Shown: piece after piece, positions 6,802 through 8,976 of the stretch
Numbering within the stretch: the stretch's first letter is position 1
How the letters are laid out: each line of letters starts with the position of its first letter
Assembly: GCA_036274645.1 (NCBI GenBank)
Contig: DASUFH010000369.1
Span: 1-8,976 of the forward strand
Direction of reading: 5' to 3'
Length of the DNA: 8,976 nt
Source of the DNA: DASUFH01 sp036274645
GTDB taxonomy: Bacteria > Acidobacteriota > Terriglobia > 20CM-2-55-15
Program-made: the position numbers and the translations under genes
The notes under the pieces: generated by a model
The model's database searches: none
What the model was told of the DNA's origin: nothing
What the model saw: the letters and a program-made list of their open reading frames with translations, nothing else

Positions 6802-6845
6802 GTCAACCGCAAAATCGTCACTGAAGGGATCGCGTTGTTCGCTGC
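6802..6845 (-). pseudogene. Remnant of the CPBP gene 3' end (copy T-B)
   Basis: This block matches the gene end at 33 of 44 bases and copy T-A at 39 of 44. In the matching frame the minus strand reads AANNAIPSVTILRLTG, against AVNNAIASLAILKLTG in the gene. The match ends at the junction with the P block of the third unit. It is a fragment with no translation signals. Confidence 0.7.
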
Positions 6846-6864
6846 ATCGGTTGCGCTGCCGCGC

Positions 6865-6895
6865 ATTCTACCGCTGGGGTTCTCATAGATGTCCG
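6865..6895 (-). promoter_or_regulatory. Duplicated promoter-like block (copy P-B)
   Basis: TAGAAT (6865-6870, minus strand) with CGGACA 19 bases upstream (6890-6895) repeats the arrangement of the operon-proximal copy. It points toward the PSD gene, about 640 bases away. The -35-like element is also the tip of arm B, so the promoter, if real, straddles the P block and the arm. Confidence 0.3.
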
Positions 6896-7026
6896 TTGTT
6901 CGTTGGCTGTTGTCGATTGTGGATTGGACTTCTTTCATTGTTCGCTGGCCGGATGGCCGGCTGGAAATTGATTAATGCCTCAAGTGAAGCAGTTAATAGT
7001 GAGCAGCCAACAGTTAATGAATAAGT
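6890..7026. repeat. Right arm B (137 bases) of the repeat array
   Basis: This is the third-unit copy of the arm, in the same orientation as arm A and inverted relative to L. The match to L continues to 7034 (GGGAACCCC). It lies directly downstream of the CPBP gene, so it may form part of that gene's 3' untranslated region. Confidence 0.88.
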
Positions 7027-7037
7027 GGGAACCCCCT

Positions 7038-7063
7038 CCGTGGAGAACAACACACAACCACGG
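7038..7063 (-). terminator. Weak hairpin after the CPBP gene
   Basis: A 6-base-pair CCGTGG/CCACGG stem with a 14-base loop starts about 12 bases beyond the CPBP stop codon. No T run follows, so it is not a standard intrinsic terminator. The CCGTGGAGAA half recurs after arm A at 6728-6737, without the matching partner. It may only be part of the repeat. Confidence 0.2.
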
Positions 7064-7074
7064 GACTGGCGCTT

Positions 7075-8973
7075 TTACGTCAGGACCCCGGTCAGCTTCA
7101 GAATCGCCAGTGAAGCGATTGCATTGTTCACCGCGTGCATGGTGATCGGCGCCAGGAGGCCGCCGCTGCGCCGGGCCAGCGCGCTGGCCACCAGCGCGAA
7201 CGTGAACAGAAATGGGAAGGCCGACGTGTCCTCATGAAGACTGACAAAGATCGCGGCCTGCAGGAGCGCCGCCACCCAGAAAGGGATGTGACGCGCGACC
7301 GAGCGCAGAAAGACCCCGCGGAACGTGAACTCTTCGAGCACGGGAACCATCAGCGCCGAGCATGCGAGCAATCCGAGCGCTCCATAAATGGAATAAAGAC
7401 CCTGCAGCGAGCGGACCGTTTCCGTTCCCAGGGTCAGACCGGCGTTGGATCCCATGCTGAACAGGAGTTTGAACAGGCCTGTCACGAAAAGAAGGACCAG
7501 CGACATGCCGAGTCCGGCGCCGATCGATCGCCTGATGGACCAGGAGCCGAACAGGACGGTCCGGAGATTCGTCCTGCGCAACAATGGCAGCAACAGGGGC
7601 AGCGAAACGATGGAGGCCCAGAAGATCGCGCGGCCGAGTTCGCGGTCGTCCGGCAGACTCTGAGAGAACCGGAAGACTCCGAAGAACTGTCCAAAACGGG
7701 ACTCGAAGACGGGGTAGGAAAATACAAACGGAGTGAGGGTTCCGGCGAACAGGAAGATGGTGAAGGCGTACCATGCGTTGCGAAGCGACCAGGGAGATTC
7801 CGGGGCCAGTGGCGCTGGCACGAAACCGCGAAGCTGTTTGACGACGCTGCGGTGGTGGATGGGCAAAAGAACCAGCAGCGGCAACAGGCCGATGCAGGCG
7901 AAAACGGCCAGCGTGGCGAAAACCCCGGCGAGGTCCGCCCATTGCCATGGCGCGCTCCAGTGGGTCACGCTCAACGCCAGCCGGGACCGTCCGAACGCGT
8001 CCGCGTCATAGCCTTTGTCCCGCAAGGCTCGATAGGCCTTGATGGCGTCGGCCGCGCTGCCATGCGAGAGTTGAAAGGCAAAGATCTCCCGCTCCAGCTG
8101 CGTTCCATAGTGTTCGGGCAGACTGTCAGCGCCCGTAATGGTCCCTGCGAGGGCGCGTCCGGCCTCCTCCTCACCCGCGGAAATCAACGCATTGGCCATC
8201 TGGATTCGCGAGGCGGGATCGAGGTCAATATCCTTCCGCGCCTCCACCAGCCCTCGGGCCGCGCGGCCCTCGCCGATGTTGAGGAGCATGGTTACGGCGG
8301 ATTCCAGGGTCCACGAGTTCCAGTCTTCGTCGCGGGTCATTTCAAGAGTGCGGACCGCGCGACTCTTTTGGCCAATCCGGATGTAGTGTTCGGCGGCCCG
8401 GAGCCGCAGCCGTGAGGTCGGATCGAAGTCGACTGCCTCCACCGCGTGTTCGCCCGAGCGCGTCACGTCCGTGGTCTGATAGCGGTCCGACAACGCCTCA
8501 TGAATCGCCGCTCGCTGGCGAGGCGTCCAGCTCCCTTCCCGGAGGAACTTTTCGCCAATGGCGACCGCATCCTTTTCAAAAACACTGTCCAGCCACAGAT
8601 ACAGTCTTGCCGCGTTGGACTGCGCGTTGACGCCGCTGCGCAGGCCGTCCTTGCATCTTTCGCTGTCTTCACTGGCTGCGGCGATGGTTTCTTCTTCGGA
8701 ATAGGCAAACTGGTCGATGAACCGGCAGCGTTCGACCGCGGCGGTATCGTCGTTCGGCTGCAGGGCAAGATGCTCGTCGAATTCGCCCAGGATCCGTCCA
8801 TATTCGTCCGCTCCGGCGGCCCGGACCCGCTCAGCAAACGTTTTGGACGAGTCTTCCTCGAACGTGGAGCGCGTCGCGGCAGACACGTTGAAGGCCGCGC
8901 CGATGACTGCCGCGGCGGTTACTGCGGCGATGGTGAATTGAGCGAATCGGGTGTGGTTCCGGTTTTTGTTCAT
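7075..8973 (-). CDS. CPBP (Abi/CAAX-like) intramembrane protease with exported helical-repeat N-terminal half (632 aa)
   Basis: The C-terminal part carries the three CPBP motifs: EEFTFR (Glu547, Glu548, Arg552), FVSLH (Phe576, His580) and HAVNN (His613, Asn617). These form the glutamate/histidine site of membrane-embedded Rce1-like proteases. Hydrophobic segments near 346-371, 398-420, 448-465, 481-506, 527-546, 562-579, 584-600 and 606-626 give about eight membrane helices. Residues 1-33 look like a Sec signal or signal anchor ending in VSA. Residues about 40-340 are helix-rich, with TPR-like pairs such as SRLRLRAAEHYIRIGQKSRAVRTL, probably outside the membrane. CPBP proteins are often far shorter, so this is a fusion of a likely binding domain with the protease; its substrate is unknown. 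The ATG at 8973 gives a clean signal sequence, but only three bases precede it, so an upstream start cannot be excluded. Confidence 0.88.
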   Translation of the reverse strand: MNKNRNHTRFAQFTIAAVTAAAVIGAAFNVSAATRSTFEEDSSKTFAERVRAAGADEYGRILGEFDEHLALQPNDDTAAVERCRFIDQFAYSEEETIAAASEDSERCKDGLRSGVNAQSNAARLYLWLDSVFEKDAVAIGEKFLREGSWTPRQRAAIHEALSDRYQTTDVTRSGEHAVEAVDFDPTSRLRLRAAEHYIRIGQKSRAVRTLEMTRDEDWNSWTLESAVTMLLNIGEGRAARGLVEARKDIDLDPASRIQMANALISAGEEEAGRALAGTITGADSLPEHYGTQLEREIFAFQLSHGSAADAIKAYRALRDKGYDADAFGRSRLALSVTHWSAPWQWADLAGVFATLAVFACIGLLPLLVLLPIHHRSVVKQLRGFVPAPLAPESPWSLRNAWYAFTIFLFAGTLTPFVFSYPVFESRFGQFFGVFRFSQSLPDDRELGRAIFWASIVSLPLLLPLLRRTNLRTVLFGSWSIRRSIGAGLGMSLVLLFVTGLFKLLFSMGSNAGLTLGTETVRSLQGLYSIYGALGLLACSALMVPVLEEFTFRGVFLRSVARHIPFWVAALLQAAIFVSLHEDTSAFPFLFTFALVASALARRSGGLLAPITMHAVNNAIASLAILKLTGVLT

Positions 8974-8976
8974 GAG

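Larger units (their letters stand above)
6247..7134. repeat. Array of three tandem units of about 290-310 bases between CPBP and the operon
   Basis: The gap between the CPBP stop and the operon start holds no gene; this array fills most of it. Read on the plus strand, each unit is P (promoter-like block), X (arm) and T (a 44-base block matching the 3' end of the CPBP gene). P begins at 6247, 6539 and 6849; T lies at 6492-6535, 6802-6845 and 7091-7134. The units are therefore 6247-6538, 6539-6848 and 6849-7134. The last T is the real gene end and the first P is the real operon leader. The first 24 bases of P differ at one position between copies 6247 and 6849. The simplest reading is tandem duplication of the whole region between the two genes, joined at a CGC-ATC-GGTT junction. 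The units have since diverged by deletions and by one arm inversion. Confidence 0.85.

Noticed and set aside
6315..6938. Small open frames of 60-245 residues on both strands inside the repeat array
   Set aside because: They arise from the arms and copies of the same repeat, change frame between units and contain no protein-like pattern apart from the CPBP tail fragments.
6247..7134. CRISPR array
   Set aside because: The repeats are about 300 bases with long arms and no short regular repeat-spacer pattern; no cas gene is present.
7135..8415. 426-residue open frame on the plus strand opposite the CPBP gene
   Set aside because: Its composition is dominated by Gln, Arg, Glu and Gly, typical of an antisense shadow; the CPBP motifs are on the other strand.

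Overview
This is a GC-rich bacterial window in which every supportable gene lies on the minus strand. The organism is most likely a member of the Acidobacteriota. That is an inference from the gene content: PSD/DUF1592 haem proteins next to HXXSHH (DUF1552) proteins and an exported ankyrin protein, plus a VapBC-type pair and a large CPBP protease. Planctomycetota, Verrucomicrobiota and Myxococcota also carry the PSD and HXXSHH families.

Layout in the direction of transcription (right to left): (1) 8973-7075, a 632-residue CPBP (Abi/CAAX-like) membrane protease with a long exported alpha-helical N-terminal half. (2) 7074-6224, an 850-base intergenic stretch without a gene. It holds three tandem units of about 290-310 bases. 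Each unit joins a candidate promoter of the next operon, a 137-145 base arm, and a segment matching the last codons of the CPBP gene. The arm in the first unit is inverted relative to the other two. (3) 6223-886, a three-gene operon: a two-CxxCH PSD/DUF1592 protein (Sec signal), an HXXSHH/DUF1552 protein (twin-arginine signal) and an ankyrin-repeat protein (Sec signal). Gaps are 59 and 8 bases. (4) 731-100, a toxin-antitoxin pair: a ribbon-helix-helix antitoxin overlapping a PIN-domain VapC-like toxin by four bases. A near-consensus promoter is placed so that transcription should start at or very close to the antitoxin ATG.

All three operon products look exported, two by Sec and one by Tat. 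They probably act together outside the cytoplasm, with the haem protein as redox component, the HXXSHH protein as metal-binding partner and the ankyrin protein as scaffold. The reaction is unknown. The most unusual part of the window is the repeat array between CPBP and this operon. It looks like a repeatedly duplicated intergenic region that once contained a long palindrome, and it may supply up to three copies of the operon promoter.
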